DNA of 64,000 bases from contig CM119270.1 in assembly GCA_051294375.1 (NCBI GenBank), forward strand, positions 14,668,046 through 14,732,045, read 5' to 3'. How positions within the stretch are numbered: position 1 is the stretch's first letter; each line of letters begins with the position of its first letter. Below are positions 39,026 to 51,007 of the stretch, in pieces. Below the pieces are notes generated by a model, which ran no database searches, was not told the DNA's origin, and saw only the letters and a list, made by a program, of their open reading frames with translations. A program made the position numbers and the translations under genes. This DNA comes from Paraspadella gotoi (Eukaryota > Chaetognatha).

Positions 39026-41960
39026 GTCGACGCCCTACTTTTACTTATTGTACTACTCGCTACTTACATTTTGTCTATATATAGTTTAATTTCATTCTGT
39101 TTAGTATAAACTAAATATTGAACAGATTCCGTCCTTCTGATGGAATTTATCCTCAAGTATACTTCCCGACTCCATTGCGTCGCATTGCGCGTTTTCTCCG
39201 ACCCTTCGTTACGCAAACGCCGCCCGAGCGGTCGACAAGGATCCTGACCTTCGGTAATTGAGGCGTAATTGGCTAAATGTCCCGGTTACCTTATTACCTT
39301 TCCTTATTACCTTACCTCATCTCTCTCAATTTGTTGTTGACAATTTTAGTTTCGTTGTTCTCTTCCGCGTGACACCTGAGCCCCGCGCTCGTCAAAAAAA
39401 TCTTTGAGCGTTCGTTCTTTTTTCCAACCTGTTATGGCTGGAAATCCAGGATATTGTAGACAACTGAAACACATATATATTTTAGTATTTGATGAAGTTT
39501 GGTAGATCTTTTAAGAAAAAAAACTATTTGAGATTCAAGAGCTGAAAGTCGTTTTTCTTCATTTGTAATAAATTGAAATTTTTTGTGAAATCACTTTAAT
39601 TTTTAGGCGAGTCGGATAATCTTAAAATGTTGCCGTTATTCCTATGTAATCTTTATTCCTTCATGACTCTCTCTATCCTTCCTCTATCTTCCTCTATCCT
39701 TCCACTATCCTTCAAATAGTTTTGCTCACTAACTGTTCTTAATGTTGTGTGATTTGTTTGGAAAAGTGTTAAATTTCTTATAATAATTTTTTTTTGAAAT
39801 CTACCGACAAACACCAAATTCCGCCGACATTTAAAAGCCGCCGCAAAGAAACCGCAAAAACTGCGGCGGCCGTCCTCCCTTCTCCACGCCGTTTACGCGG
39901 TTCATTCTCGGAAAAGTCGTCAAAATTGAGGCTATAATTGTCATTAGTTCCGTCCTATTCTTATTGAATTGACGTCAAACGGTCCTCATTCCTAGGAGTG
40001 GCGCCACTACCAAAGCCGTCAATGCGTTCAATGAAGGAAAAAAAGTACGTATCGTTTGACGCCAACGACCCGGACGTACGTGGCGTCACGCCAAAGAGGC
40101 GTGGAGTGACGCAATGTTAATTACGTCAAAACAATTCGCCCTGAAGGTGAACGTCCTTTGAAAAGAGGAACGTCTCATCAGCGGCATCGTAGCCGCGGGA
40201 GGATTTTGTCAACAAATTTGTCAACAAAGTTCGTCAACAAGTGGATCAAGTTTTGGGCGTTTTTATGGTCTGAGCCAACCCCCTTGACATGTTCGATAGG
40301 GTGGAGTGATGAAAAGAGTGAGCGATTGAACATTATTTTTTTGTTGCCTTTGGACATATAATTAACAAATTTTAAATCTTTTTAAAATTTTTTTAGCATA
40401 AAAGTTTAGTATTCAATTATTTATGTAGTAATATCCTTATAAAATTTTTAAATTTTAAAATATTTTTTTTATTTTTAAAAACAGATTTGGATTCGCCTAA
40501 AAAAACTAAGAAGCTTTTATAAAATATGTTTTATGATATTTTAATGTTAAGATCGCAAAAAATGACTGAAACTTTTTAACATATATATATATAAGTTTTT
40601 ACTACAGAGAATAAAAAAGTCAACAATTTTTACCTTTTTTCTCGTTTTAAATGCTGAAGATGATAGAATTTTTAATAACATGTTTTATATCTTTGATTCA
40701 ACTTTTTATGAAAAATCTGAATCTTTATTAAAAGTTTAAAAAAAAATATTTTTAAAATTTACTATTTTATAAAAATATTATTACAAATATATTATATTTT
40801 ACTATTCTGTTCCCGAGACAATATGAATTAAATATTTTTTGTACTAGTTAATCATACTATCTCACATCTAAATTTCCTTGTTCGATCATTCAAATAATTT
40901 GTTCGTTCTTGAGTGCTCCACTCTAATGTTCAATGGTTTCTTAATTTGTCGCGAGATTTTAAATACGTGTTACATGTAATAATTGTTAGTGTAATGTGTA
41001 ATGGGTATGAGTTGTCTATGAACGTCCACGACCGCTAATATTGACCCGTTTCAAACTCTTAGTTTCATTTCATGATATTGTAAACGATGATTACTAATTA
41101 GTTAAAAGATTAAACAGTAGCTTTATAGTCGCCCGCGTAAATAACGTTCGGAAAAAAAAAACATTATCCAACCTCTGGCCGAACGAGTTCAAGGCCTCAC
41201 CCCTACGTCATGTCGGGACCTGGAAGTTATTACTCCGGTTTTATGAGGTTTATCGTCTTCGACGTCGTCGTCGTCGTCGTTTCTGTCCATAAGTCTCTTT
41301 CGACACTTTAAGACCCCATTTCTGTCTTCATTACCAAAAACCTTGACAAGAGTTTCGCCGCCAGGAGCGCCGGTTGACGGCGGCGGCCGCCGGTAGTTGA
41401 CGCCGACGACGACGCTGACGATGACGACGAAGACGATGTCTTTTTCGATTATGATGACGACAATAACGACGTCAAGACGGCTAAACAATTTTTTTAAATT
41501 GTTACAATAATTTTTCCATGATCAAATAATGTTTGCGTCTAAAATAGAGAGGAGAGAGAGAAAGTTAGAGAGAGAAACACAGAAACAGAAAAAGTAAGGC
41601 AAATGAATATACCACATTCCACGTTTTAACTCATTAATTTTAACGATTTAAATCTTAACAACATAATCGTCTAAGTAGTAAGTTCATGGGCGTCAACCTC
41701 TCAAGCATCTGCCTCAAAAGCTTGTCTGCTCAAAAAAAAATAAGAAACCAAGCAGACGAAGCCTACAATTAGTTTTCCGGTTAAAAATAAAAGTCGTCGT
41801 CCGATTCTCCTCGCGTTATTCCGACGGAATCAGTTCAATCAGCAAAATCTGTCCGATCAAACAGACTGCTCAATCCATTCAGCTACTTTCGTCCTTCCCA
41901 CTCCTCATTTTTTTTTTGCCATTCCTCACCTTAAATCTCTCTCTTCCCCCCTAAACGGCA
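39026..41960. repeat. Duplicated block C, copy 2
   Basis: Compact version of 29,438-38,560. Its ACG/GTC repeats are cleaner than in copy 1 (for example GTCGTCGTCGTCGTC at about 41,264-41,278 against GTCGTGTCGTCATC in copy 1), so this is probably the better sequence. No gene recognised. It includes an AT-rich part at 40,320-40,860 and GTC/GAC repeats at 41,258-41,282 and 41,398-41,475. Confidence 0.8.
40207..40241 (+). repeat. Three GTCAACAA repeats
   Basis: GTCAACAAATTT, GTCAACAAAGTTC and GTCAACAAG in tandem, spaced 12 and 13 bases. Short minisatellite-like array. Confidence 0.8.
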
Positions 41961-42141
41961 TTTTGCTATCTCTCGCCGACGACAGTTGCCAGTTTGCCAC
42001 TCGTCACCCGGCTGTGGAAAAGAAAATTAAGGGCGGCGGCTTTTTCGACTCTTTCTTTGACGCCGCCCGGATTTTAGTCGTCGCCGCCCAGAGCTTGGCG
42101 TCGAAGTTTCGAAAACGAGTCCGGGAAGGTGTGACGTCGCC

Positions 42142-42144
42142 GTT

Positions 42145-42175
<31 letters not shown>

Positions 42176-42177
42176 GA
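42142..42177. repeat. (GTC)n trinucleotide repeat
   Basis: Nearly perfect array of about 12 units; the poly-Ser and poly-Thr frames over it are repeat translations. Confidence 0.94.
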
Positions 42178-42536
42178 GCCATGGTTGTCGTCGTCACTTT
42201 TAAAATGGTCGAACGATCGTTCAATATTTGTTTGTCTTTTTTTTTCTTAAAATTTATTTACTTACCATTTTTCCCAACACGAGAGACGAAGTAATTAAAT
42301 GAAAAGAATTTTCACCGATTTAATGGTTTTCCATATTCGTTAGAGTAAATCAATACGTTCCGAAAAAAATACTTTGTAAGGCCCAAAAAATAAAGTTTGA
42401 GCTGTAATTAATCGGTAGATGAATATAGATAACACAATAACGATAAGAAAACTTACTCGTCGGCGTGTTAGATAATGATTTCTATTGTAAGAGCAAAAGC
42501 AGTAAAAACTTTACCATTGTTAGAAGTTAACAAAAT

Positions 42537-42537
42537 C

Positions 42538-42568
<31 letters not shown>

Positions 42569-42660
42569 TCATCGTCTTCAACATCATCATCATCAATTCA
42601 TCATCTTCATCGTTGTCGTCGTCGTCTTCATCATCTCCATCATAATCATCATCATCATTA
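42537..42660. repeat. (CAT)n trinucleotide repeat, interrupted
   Basis: CATCATCAT array with GTC and TTC variants, followed by GTCGTCGTC. The minus-strand Met/Asp-rich frame at 42,468-42,998 is largely its translation. Confidence 0.93.
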
Positions 42661-43084
42661 AAGTCCACATGACCAAAAAGAAGGCTCGGATCTTTAAGTC
42701 TCGCGCTCTCTCTTCCCCTCTTCATAAGCCCGTTCTTCTTCGACGAATATCGCCACGTGGAAATCGATGTTGAAGAAAACCAAATTTCTGTCAATATTTT
42801 CGTCGTCGTTTGCTCAATTGAAGATATTGACAGCAGAAACAAATAGACTAAGAAAAGAATAAGACTTGACGACGAGAGGAACGAACGCGACGACAACGAC
42901 AAAGACGACGAACGCAACGACGAGAGGTGACAGGCGACAGGCGTCTGGCTCGAGGCGTGGCGCCCAAAACTATCCGCGCTCGCCGACGCCTCAGTCAAAC
43001 GAGTTTAACAGGGAAATTAAAAGTTTAGGGCGTCGCTCTTTTGAATCGACGGGTCTTGGCGCAGCGGGTAAGGTCAAAAACTAT
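42661..43084. other. Unique DNA with GAC repeats, no gene seen
   Basis: Holds ACGACGAGAGG/ACGACAACGAC units at about 42,868-42,926. No convincing coding region. Confidence 0.6.
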
Positions 43085-43136
43085 GTGAGAGCGAGAGAGA
43101 GAGAAGAGAGAGAGCAGAGAGAGGAGAGAGAGAGGA

Positions 43137-43201
<65 letters not shown>

Positions 43202-43260
43202 AAGATTGGCGGTTGAAGTGTTATGGCTTTTTTCTGGCACTTATTAACTCTTGAAAAAGA

Positions 43261-43350
<90 letters not shown>

Positions 43351-43360
43351 AGGAAAGAGA
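43085..43360. repeat. (GA)n arrays, two
   Basis: GA arrays at about 43,090-43,199 and 43,262-43,360 separated by about 60 bp of unique DNA. Confidence 0.95.
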
Positions 43361-43517
43361 GAAAAGTCGAAAGACAAAAAAAAGTGAACAACAAAAAATG
43401 CGCTCGTCACATTTTTCCGGATTCCAAATCCGGATCGCGCTTATTTTCCTCCGTAATGAAGACGTAACCAAAACCGACCTTCGTTTTGTCGCGGGCTCGT
43501 TAAACGCTTACATAAAA

Positions 43518-43590
43518 TCTCTCTCTCTCTCTCTGCTCTCTCTCTCTCTCTCTCTTCTCTCTTCTCTCTCTCTCCTCTATCTCTCTCTCA
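43518..43590. repeat. (CT)n array
   Basis: CT array 160 bp downstream of the GA arrays, in the opposite purine orientation. Confidence 0.94.
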
Positions 43591-44020
43591 CCAGACTCTC
43601 CACGAGAAGCCCTCGGGCAAGAGGAACTCAGCAACACTCTCTCTTGCTTTTAATTGTCCTTAAATTTATGCGCTCAAACGGGATATCCAAATGTTTTTGA
43701 GACAACAGTTTTCAACGCTTCATTTTGAACGAAGCATTTTTACTTTAAAGCGATGTACATTATACAAGATAACATTCTCATGTTTAGAAAAAAAGGTTCT
43801 GTGGGAAAGTGAAAGAGGAAAGGAAGATTTAAGAAATAAAGAAAAAGGTAGGAACGAGAAAATTATTCAAGTCAAAGATAATTTCTTTTAAAAAAAAATG
43901 GAAAAGGTAAAAACCTTTGCTTTCGCAAATAGTCACCCTAGTTATCTTGAATTTTTTGAGCGTAAGTGGTAAGTTAATTCAAAATATTATACAAAGTACA
44001 TCAATTTCAATTTCAATTTC

Positions 44021-44043
44021 TCTCTCTCTCTCTCTCACCTGCA

Positions 44044-44078
<35 letters not shown>

Positions 44079-44112
44079 CTTTCTCTCTCTCTCTTCTTCC
44101 CTCTCTCTGTTC
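44021..44112. repeat. (CT)n array
   Basis: CT array with CACCTGCA and TTCTC interruptions. Confidence 0.94.
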
Positions 44113-44350
44113 CTCCAGTGACGATTGAGAGAAACTCATCTGTGATTAAACGATTGGCTAAAGGCCGATTAATTGTTTACAGGTGTCGTTTGTTTTGTTA
44201 TTGTTGTCGACTTTTCATTGCCTCCTTTGATAATGCTTTGATCCTTGGCTCGAATAGCAGTGTTTGTACAGGTTTGGACGTTTCGTTATTAACTTACTTG
44301 AGCCTCCCTTCCGATTTTCTTTATCTGTCTATCACTCTTCCGTTTTTATT

Positions 44351-44530
<180 letters not shown>

Positions 44531-44850
44531 ATCAAGGAAATAATTTTTTTTCGACAGGACCCAATTGCATTTCCGATAATGATAAGAACTTAATCTTTCT
44601 AATATAAAATTTAACTCAGCACTATGAAATAAAAAACGTTTCGTACTAATTTACCCAATGTAGTGCAGATATCAATATAATAAAAATTAGAACAAATGTT
44701 AAATCTGCAATAACTGCAATAGCTGTTAAATGAATGGACTCTCGACGACGCCGACGAACAAAATGACAACGACGAAATCGTCTTTCAATTTCACCAACGA
44801 CATTGAACTTCATCGCCGAGGATCAAGGGAAGGCTTCGGGCGATCACGAC

Positions 44851-44864
44851 GGAGACGATGACGA

Positions 44865-44897
<33 letters not shown>

Positions 44898-44910
44898 CGA
44901 CGATGACGTC
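44851..44910. repeat. (GAC)n/(GAT)n repeat
   Basis: GACGATGACGACGACGACGATGACG-type array ending at GACGTCACGT, which contains a CRE-like TGACGTCA at about 44,905-44,912. Confidence 0.92.
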
Positions 44911-44944
44911 ACGTATGTTTGTTCTCAGCTCAGCTGAAGCTTTC

Positions 44945-44987
44945 TTTCCTTCCTTCTTTTTTTCTTTCTTTCTTTCTTTTTTGCTTA

Positions 44988-45034
<47 letters not shown>

Positions 45035-45080
45035 TTTTGCTTACTTTCTTTCCCATCTGTCTGTCTTCTTTCTTTTGGTC
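44945..45080. repeat. (TTTC)n microsatellite, with an internal duplication
   Basis: Two TTTC arrays each followed by the same TTTTTTGCTTACTTTCTTTC segment (about 44,979 and 45,032). Confidence 0.93.
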
Positions 45081-45182
45081 TGTCTTTCGTTCTCTTTATT
45101 TTAAAATCGATATCTGCCTTTCTTTAATTTCGTTGCTCTTTTCCTAGATACCTCACTCGAGAGCCAATATTAGTTTATTTTT

Positions 45183-45807
45183 NNNNNNNNNNNNNNNNNN
45201 NNNNNNNNNNNNNNNNNNNNNNNNNNNNNNNNNNNNNNNNNNNNNNNNNNNNNNNNNNNNNNNNNNNNNNNNNNNNNNNNNNNNNNNNNNNNNNNNNNNN
45301 NNNNNNNNNNNNNNNNNNNNNNNNNNNNNNNNNNNNNNNNNNNNNNNNNNNNNNNNNNNNNNNNNNNNNNNNNNNNNNNNNNNNNNNNNNNNNNNNNNNN
45401 NNNNNNNNNNNNNNNNNNNNNNNNNNNNNNNNNNNNNNNNNNNNNNNNNNNNNNNNNNNNNNNNNNNNNNNNNNNNNNNNNNNNNNNNNNNNNNNNNNNN
45501 NNNNNNNNNNNNNNNNNNNNNNNNNNNNNNNNNNNNNNNNNNNNNNNNNNNNNNNNNNNNNNNNNNNNNNNNNNNNNNNNNNNNNNNNNNNNNNNNNNNN
45601 NNNNNNNNNNNNNNNNNNNNNNNNNNNNNNNNNNNNNNNNNNNNNNNNNNNNNNNNNNNNNNNNNNNNNNNNNNNNNNNNNNNNNNNNNNNNNNNNNNNN
45701 NNNNNNNNNNNNNNNNNNNNNNNNNNNNNNNNNNNNNNNNNNNNNNNNNNNNNNNNNNNNNNNNNNNNNNNNNNNNNNNNNNNNNNNNNNNNNNNNNNNN
45801 NNNNNNN
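45183..45807. other. Assembly gap (625 N)
   Basis: Largest N run in the window. Confidence 0.98.
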
Positions 45808-46082
45808 ATAACAACCTTTATACAAGGAATTTAATTCTATTACTTATTATCCGTTTAAATTAGAGATGTGATGATGAATTCCCTTTGAAAAATCAAGGAC
45901 GACAGAACAACATGTATGATGACTTTATGAATGGTGCTTTAACATTTGAACCGGAACCCCTACCATTATTCAGTGAGATCTCAACCAGATGATTTACGAA
46001 TACATAATTCAAATAATTATCAAATAATATAAAAAAATTATAAAATACGCAAACGCGAAAAGTTTCTCCCGTATTCAATAGC

Positions 46083-46370
46083 NNNNNNNNNNNNNNNNNN
46101 NNNNNNNNNNNNNNNNNNNNNNNNNNNNNNNNNNNNNNNNNNNNNNNNNNNNNNNNNNNNNNNNNNNNNNNNNNNNNNNNNNNNNNNNNNNNNNNNNNNN
46201 NNNNNNNNNNNNNNNNNNNNNNNNNNNNNNNNNNNNNNNNNNNNNNNNNNNNNNNNNNNNNNNNNNNNNNNNNNNNNNNNNNNNNNNNNNNNNNNNNNNN
46301 NNNNNNNNNNNNNNNNNNNNNNNNNNNNNNNNNNNNNNNNNNNNNNNNNNNNNNNNNNNNNNNNNNNNNN
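46083..46370. other. Assembly gap (288 N)
   Basis: Run of N. The 275 bp between this gap and the previous one are AT-rich, with no recognised coding sequence. Confidence 0.98.
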
Positions 46371-46736
46371 GGAATAATCGACGTAGGTCTTCCGAAAGTA
46401 AAAAAAAAAAGACTTTAATTGTGAAGAATAAACAAATATTTTTCTTAATTATTATTTCTGTTTTTTCGGCCTAATTTTTTGTTCTTTAACGAATTTTCGC
46501 GACGTTAACGGCTGGGAAATGTTGACGACGACCAACACCAAAAAAAACCTGGAAAAAGACAAATAAATATTAACTGCGCGCGATAAATGACAAGAAATTG
46601 ATAAATTGCGCTTTCGACTGCAACGCGTGAATGGTTTTTTTTTGGTCCGCCGATACGCATTTTTTTATGTGGCCAATACATCGTTTTATTGTTAGGTTAT
46701 TTTTCTTTAATCAGTTTTTGTTTTGTATATATTTTG

Positions 46737-47041
46737 NNNNNNNNNNNNNNNNNNNNNNNNNNNNNNNNNNNNNNNNNNNNNNNNNNNNNNNNNNNNNNNN
46801 NNNNNNNNNNNNNNNNNNNNNNNNNNNNNNNNNNNNNNNNNNNNNNNNNNNNNNNNNNNNNNNNNNNNNNNNNNNNNNNNNNNNNNNNNNNNNNNNNNNN
46901 NNNNNNNNNNNNNNNNNNNNNNNNNNNNNNNNNNNNNNNNNNNNNNNNNNNNNNNNNNNNNNNNNNNNNNNNNNNNNNNNNNNNNNNNNNNNNNNNNNNN
47001 NNNNNNNNNNNNNNNNNNNNNNNNNNNNNNNNNNNNNNNNN
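46737..47041. other. Assembly gap (305 N)
   Basis: Run of N followed immediately by a GA array (47,042-47,060), so the gap probably spans a longer GA microsatellite. Confidence 0.98.
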
Positions 47042-47402
47042 AGAGAGAGAGAGAGAGAGATTAATGCGCACTTAATGCTTCTCGTCCTGCGAATTTGTTT
47101 CCTTCCGCTCGCGCTTTAGTTTAAAATTTCAATTTTGGATTCAATTGACAAAACATAAAGAAGCATACTTCCCCAGCATTACATTACAAACGTCAACCAA
47201 CCATTACAACCAATCGATACATAACAAACCAAACGATACATTTCATTGTCGTTAACGAGGTTTTTTCTTCGGTTACAATCGGCTCCGGGAGGAATTCCGC
47301 TCCCGGTCTTGCGATGTCCGCAGAAGTCGCCTTTTCTTTCTCTAATCTCATCAGTTTTTTTTCTTTCCTCTTTCTCTTTTTCTCTTCCATCCATCTATCC
47401 TT

Positions 47403-47475
47403 ACATACATACATTCATACATACATACATACATACATACATACATACATACATACATACATACATACATACATA
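47403..47475. repeat. (CATA)n microsatellite
   Basis: Nearly perfect ACAT array; a second array with CATC units follows at 47,523-47,608. The Tyr-Ile-His-Thr frames are its translation. Confidence 0.96.
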
Positions 47476-47530
47476 GCTTATTTATAAAATGAATGGATAA
47501 GTTTTGTATTGGTTGTACCAATTTCATACA
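47476..47530 (+). repeat. Fragment of the 310-bp satellite-like repeat
   Basis: About 53 bp (TAGCTTATTTATAAAATGAATGG onward to TACCAATTTCATA) matching the start of the repeat at 60,029 and, in part, 59,740. It sits between two CATA arrays. Confidence 0.8.
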
Positions 47531-47608
47531 TACATACATACATATACATACATACATACATACCTTCATACATACAAACATCAATCCATCCATCCATCCA
47601 TCCATCCC
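47523..47608. repeat. (CATA)n then (CATC)n compound microsatellite
   Basis: CATA units to about 47,578, then CATC units to 47,608, then pyrimidine-rich DNA to about 47,880. Confidence 0.94.
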
Positions 47609-48103
47609 CCCGCTTCTTCTTCCATCCTCCTCTCTCCCCTCGTCTAACTCCCTCTCTTCCTTCTCATCTTCTCTCACCTCCTTCCTCCCTACCTATATAC
47701 ACTCTTTTCCTCTCCTCTCTTCCCCTTCTCCCTCTCCTCCCTTCCTTCTCCTATCTTCCCCTCTCCTCTCCTCTAGCCCCAGTTTCCTCTCCCTCTCCCC
47801 TGCCTCCTTCCGACGCAACAGCACCTTCGTCCCCCTCAGGGCACTCCCCTACTTCCCCGCCCCCTCTTGCTTCTCCCCTTCTGTGCGGAGCGCGCGCTGA
47901 AACGATGTCAATACTTTTAGGTCGGCAAGACAAACAAATCTGCTTTTCAATTCGAGGAAGCATCATATTACTTTTCTTCCTTTTCTTCTCTGTTTTCTTT
48001 TCCTGCTCCTTCTTCCTCTCTGCGTCACACGTATCTCCGCGCCTCGCTTCCCGACGCCTCTTCTCCTTCCCCCTCCTCTTCCTCGGGCGGCCCTTATCGT
48101 CGA

Positions 48104-48238
48104 AACTTGTTTTCTACCTACATACCTTTCCGCTAATCCGTCCTCTCTCTCTCTCTCTCTCTCTACCGTCCTGCCTGGCTCTCTTCTGCTCCTCTCTCAC
48201 GAATCTCTCTCTCTCTCCTCAACTCTCTCTCTCACCAT
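48104..48238. repeat. Gap-flanked direct repeat, copy 1
   Basis: CGTCGAAACTTGTTTTCTACCT leading into a CT array; recurs at 48,264 onward after a 25-N gap with small differences. Probably an unmerged contig overlap. Confidence 0.75.
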
Positions 48239-48263
48239 NNNNNNNNNNNNNNNNNNNNNNNNN
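48239..48263. other. Assembly gap (25 N)
   Basis: Fixed-size N run between the two related CT-rich segments. Confidence 0.98.
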
Positions 48264-48309
48264 CGTCGAAACTCTCTGCTCTCTTCTACCTAATACCTTT
48301 CCCATCTGT

Positions 48310-48385
<76 letters not shown>
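48264..48385. repeat. Gap-flanked direct repeat, copy 2, with (CT)n
   Basis: Begins CGTCGAAACT and continues TTCTACCTAATACCTTTCCC, matching 48,104 onward, then CT arrays to about 48,385. Confidence 0.75.
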
Positions 48386-48387
<2 letters not shown>

Positions 48388-49136
48388 AATCCTCTCTCTC
48401 ACATCTTTTTTTTTTTCTTCGAAAATGCTTTTTTGTTTACTTTTCTTTTTGTTCTTCCATCTTGTTTCAAACCACAGAAATTTCGTTTGAAATCTCTCCG
48501 AAAAAAAAAAATATTGAATTTCTACTTAATAATAATGCTATTCCACCAAACTTTAATTATTATGAATGACAATTCACGTACAAATCTTACGGGCATACCC
48601 AAGCAACTTATAGCCAATGAGCTGTCTATCATGATATAAGCTCTTTGGCCTTGATTCCCACGTTGCTGTCTTTAGCTTTTCGATCCGTAATTGTGTAAAT
48701 TCACTTTAAAAAATAAGTAATTAAATTTAAAAGAGTTTCGATCAAAACAATCAATCAATCGAATCCATACGGTTTATCCGTCACGATTGACAATAGGCCA
48801 ACTAACTCTGCCTTACTTTAACTTACTTTTAACTTTGAACCCGACGGCAATTTGGGCGTCGACAGAATCTCAGAATGTAAGGCAACTCTCTCCGTCCTGA
48901 CTGACAAATGGCGATAATTGTTGAGAAATATTAAAAACCATTAAAATTTTCCGACCACCAAATTTTTTTTGGTTTAGTACGGTCAATCGGTAAAAAAAAA
49001 TTAACCTTCTTAACATATATATATATAATAAGGCTTATATGTTTTTCTAGTTCTATGTATAGGTTTACTGATGTAACAGATTTCCTAATATTTTTTTAAA
49101 AATCATAAAAGACGCGAGGGCGTTGTCCAGTGTGCG
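48386..49136. other. Unique AT-rich DNA, no gene seen
   Basis: Short frames only. A small (TA)n at about 49,014-49,027. Nothing further recognised. Confidence 0.6.
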
Positions 49137-49159
49137 AGAGTGCGAGAGAGAGGAGGAGA

Positions 49160-49237
<78 letters not shown>

Positions 49238-49238
49238 C
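49137..49238. repeat. (GA)n microsatellite
   Basis: GA array with GGAGAGG interruptions. A GACGACAACGACGACAAC stretch follows at about 49,617-49,642. Confidence 0.95.
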
Positions 49239-50020
49239 GACACTGGTTAAAGAGGAACGCCCGTGTCACCGACTGTGCCGCATTAGTCAAAGACCTATTT
49301 ATTGCTACAAGGTGCTTTTGGTGTCGCTGAGATTTAATTCTTCTCTTCGACTGTTGAACTTTGTTGCCCGAAACCCGGTTTAGTGTTTAAACCCAAATAA
49401 GGAAGTAATTTAAATTACAACTTGACAAACAAACAAAAAGATTTAATCAACTGCAAGCAAAGTAAAGTTCGGATCCTAGAAGACCTAAAAAACTTATTAT
49501 TCAAAGAAATATATTGAAATTTATTAAGTCGCAATGAAACTTGGGTCAAAAACCCTTAGCAGGTGATCAAAGCAGAAATGACGACGAAGTTGAACGAACG
49601 CGGCTGCAATAAAGACAACGACGACGACAACGACGACAACACGATGATCCCCATGAAAAGTCGTGCAAAACGTTTATCTTAACGATCTTTTTTTACGGTA
49701 AATCCGCGTTCGATTCCGGGTCATTCAACCGTGAATGAGATCGGGTGAAATCGAAAATAAATTCGCCGATAAAAGTTTATTACGAAGTCATTCCCTTTTT
49801 TTTTTGTCACCCGTTTTTGGTAACATCCTTGTAAGCGTAGGAAATATTGTGCAAACGGAATTTTTTTTACAAAATCGATCATTTTTTCAATTGGATTTTA
49901 GGATCAAAGTTCTTTTTTTTTAGATTCCCAGTGAAAACTTGAAAAGAGTAGATTTTCTTTATATTTTTGTAAAGAAGAGTTGCTGAAAAGTACACTAAAT
50001 GAAATAGTTAATATTATTAT

Positions 50021-50030
50021 NNNNNNNNNN
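50021..50030. other. Assembly gap (10 N)
   Basis: Ten N inside a short (ATT)n array, the only 10-base gap in the window. Confidence 0.98.
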
Positions 50031-50079
50031 TAATATTATTATTATTAATGGTTATTATTCATTATTATAAAGTATAACC

Positions 50080-50112
50080 CCAAACCCAAACACAAACACA
50101 AACCCAAACCGT
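50080..50112. repeat. CA-rich telomere-like patch
   Basis: CCCCAAACCCAAACAC-type units in a 33-base stretch; a small relative of the tract at 9,051-9,310 in composition only. Confidence 0.5.
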
Positions 50113-50199
50113 CCTTCATCACAAATTGATCTAACAATGTTTGTCTTGAGAAAAAAGAAACCTATCAATTTTAAATAAAAAGCGAATTTGGAAAATAGA

Positions 50200-50280
50200 C
50201 AGAGAGAGAGAGAGAGAAGAGAGAGAAGAGAGAAAGGAGAGATGAATGAGCAGAGAGAGACAGAGAGAGAGAGAGAGACG
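50200..50280. repeat. (GA)n microsatellite, interrupted
   Basis: GA arrays broken by ATGAATGAGC and CAGAGAGACAG. GTTGTTGTTGTCGTT follows near 50,385. Confidence 0.93.
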
Positions 50281-50966
50281 ATTAAGTTTCGTCGTCGATC
50301 CGTGTGATTCAGGCGACACGGATTTCGTCCCTAATGACGTCACCCGAAGGTGCGAGTCACGTCACACGATGACGTTTTCCTTCGTTGTTGTTGTTGTCGT
50401 TCAATGATTTGGTTGTTGTCGTCGTTGGTGATTATTTTTTAGGGGTTTCGTATCCTCGTTTGCGACTTTTTCTCGCCTTTAAATCGTATAAATATCTTAT
50501 ATTGTGTTGGAATTGCTCATTATTTATTTATTAGTAATTTTTCTCAAGGTCGCATCATTATTGTAACATTGGTTTAGGTGTTTCCTATATTATAAATGTT
50601 AAGTAAAGACAAAAATGAACCGCAGTTAATCCATTGACGAAACCTTCACTCCACCAAGTCCTCGTTTAACTCCCTTGACCCCTTCCCCATCACCTCTCGG
50701 CCACGGGACGATCCTCCGCCGGCGAGATTGATCCTTCCCTTCTCCAGTCGAACAGGAAAGACTAAATAGTTTGCTTTATCAATTGCTCCTTTTAATATTC
50801 GCGATTCGAGTGTTTTTTGACCAAACATATTAATCGCTCAATGGATAACGTTAGCCGAAAGAATGACCGCTAATTGGAAGTATTTTATTTTTGATTAATA
50901 AACACGAAGCCCGAGTCTTTTTCGTTATTGTTTTCTTGACCAGTTCGAGAGGCGGGCTTTCTGGTG

Positions 50967-51007
50967 TCGTCATCGTCGTCGTCATCGTCGTCGTCATCTT
51001 CGTCGTC
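50967..51007. repeat. (GTC/ATC)n trinucleotide repeat
   Basis: GTCGTCATCGTCGTCGTCATC array; its Val/Ile frame is repeat translation. Confidence 0.92.

Noticed and set aside
44905-44912. TGACGTCA (CRE-like) site
   Set aside because: It arises at the edge of a GAC/GAT array and has no nearby gene, so it is likely a by-product of the repeat.
47403-47608. Regular short repeats that could suggest a CRISPR-like array
   Set aside because: They are plain CATA/CATC tetranucleotide microsatellites with no spacers, in a eukaryotic genome.
47509-48639. 376-codon + frame
   Set aside because: It runs through CATA, CTC and CT repeats and a 25-N gap; no real protein signal.
49690-49730. GTTCGATTCCGGGT resembling a tRNA T-loop
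   Set aside because: No complementary stem and no other tRNA parts nearby.
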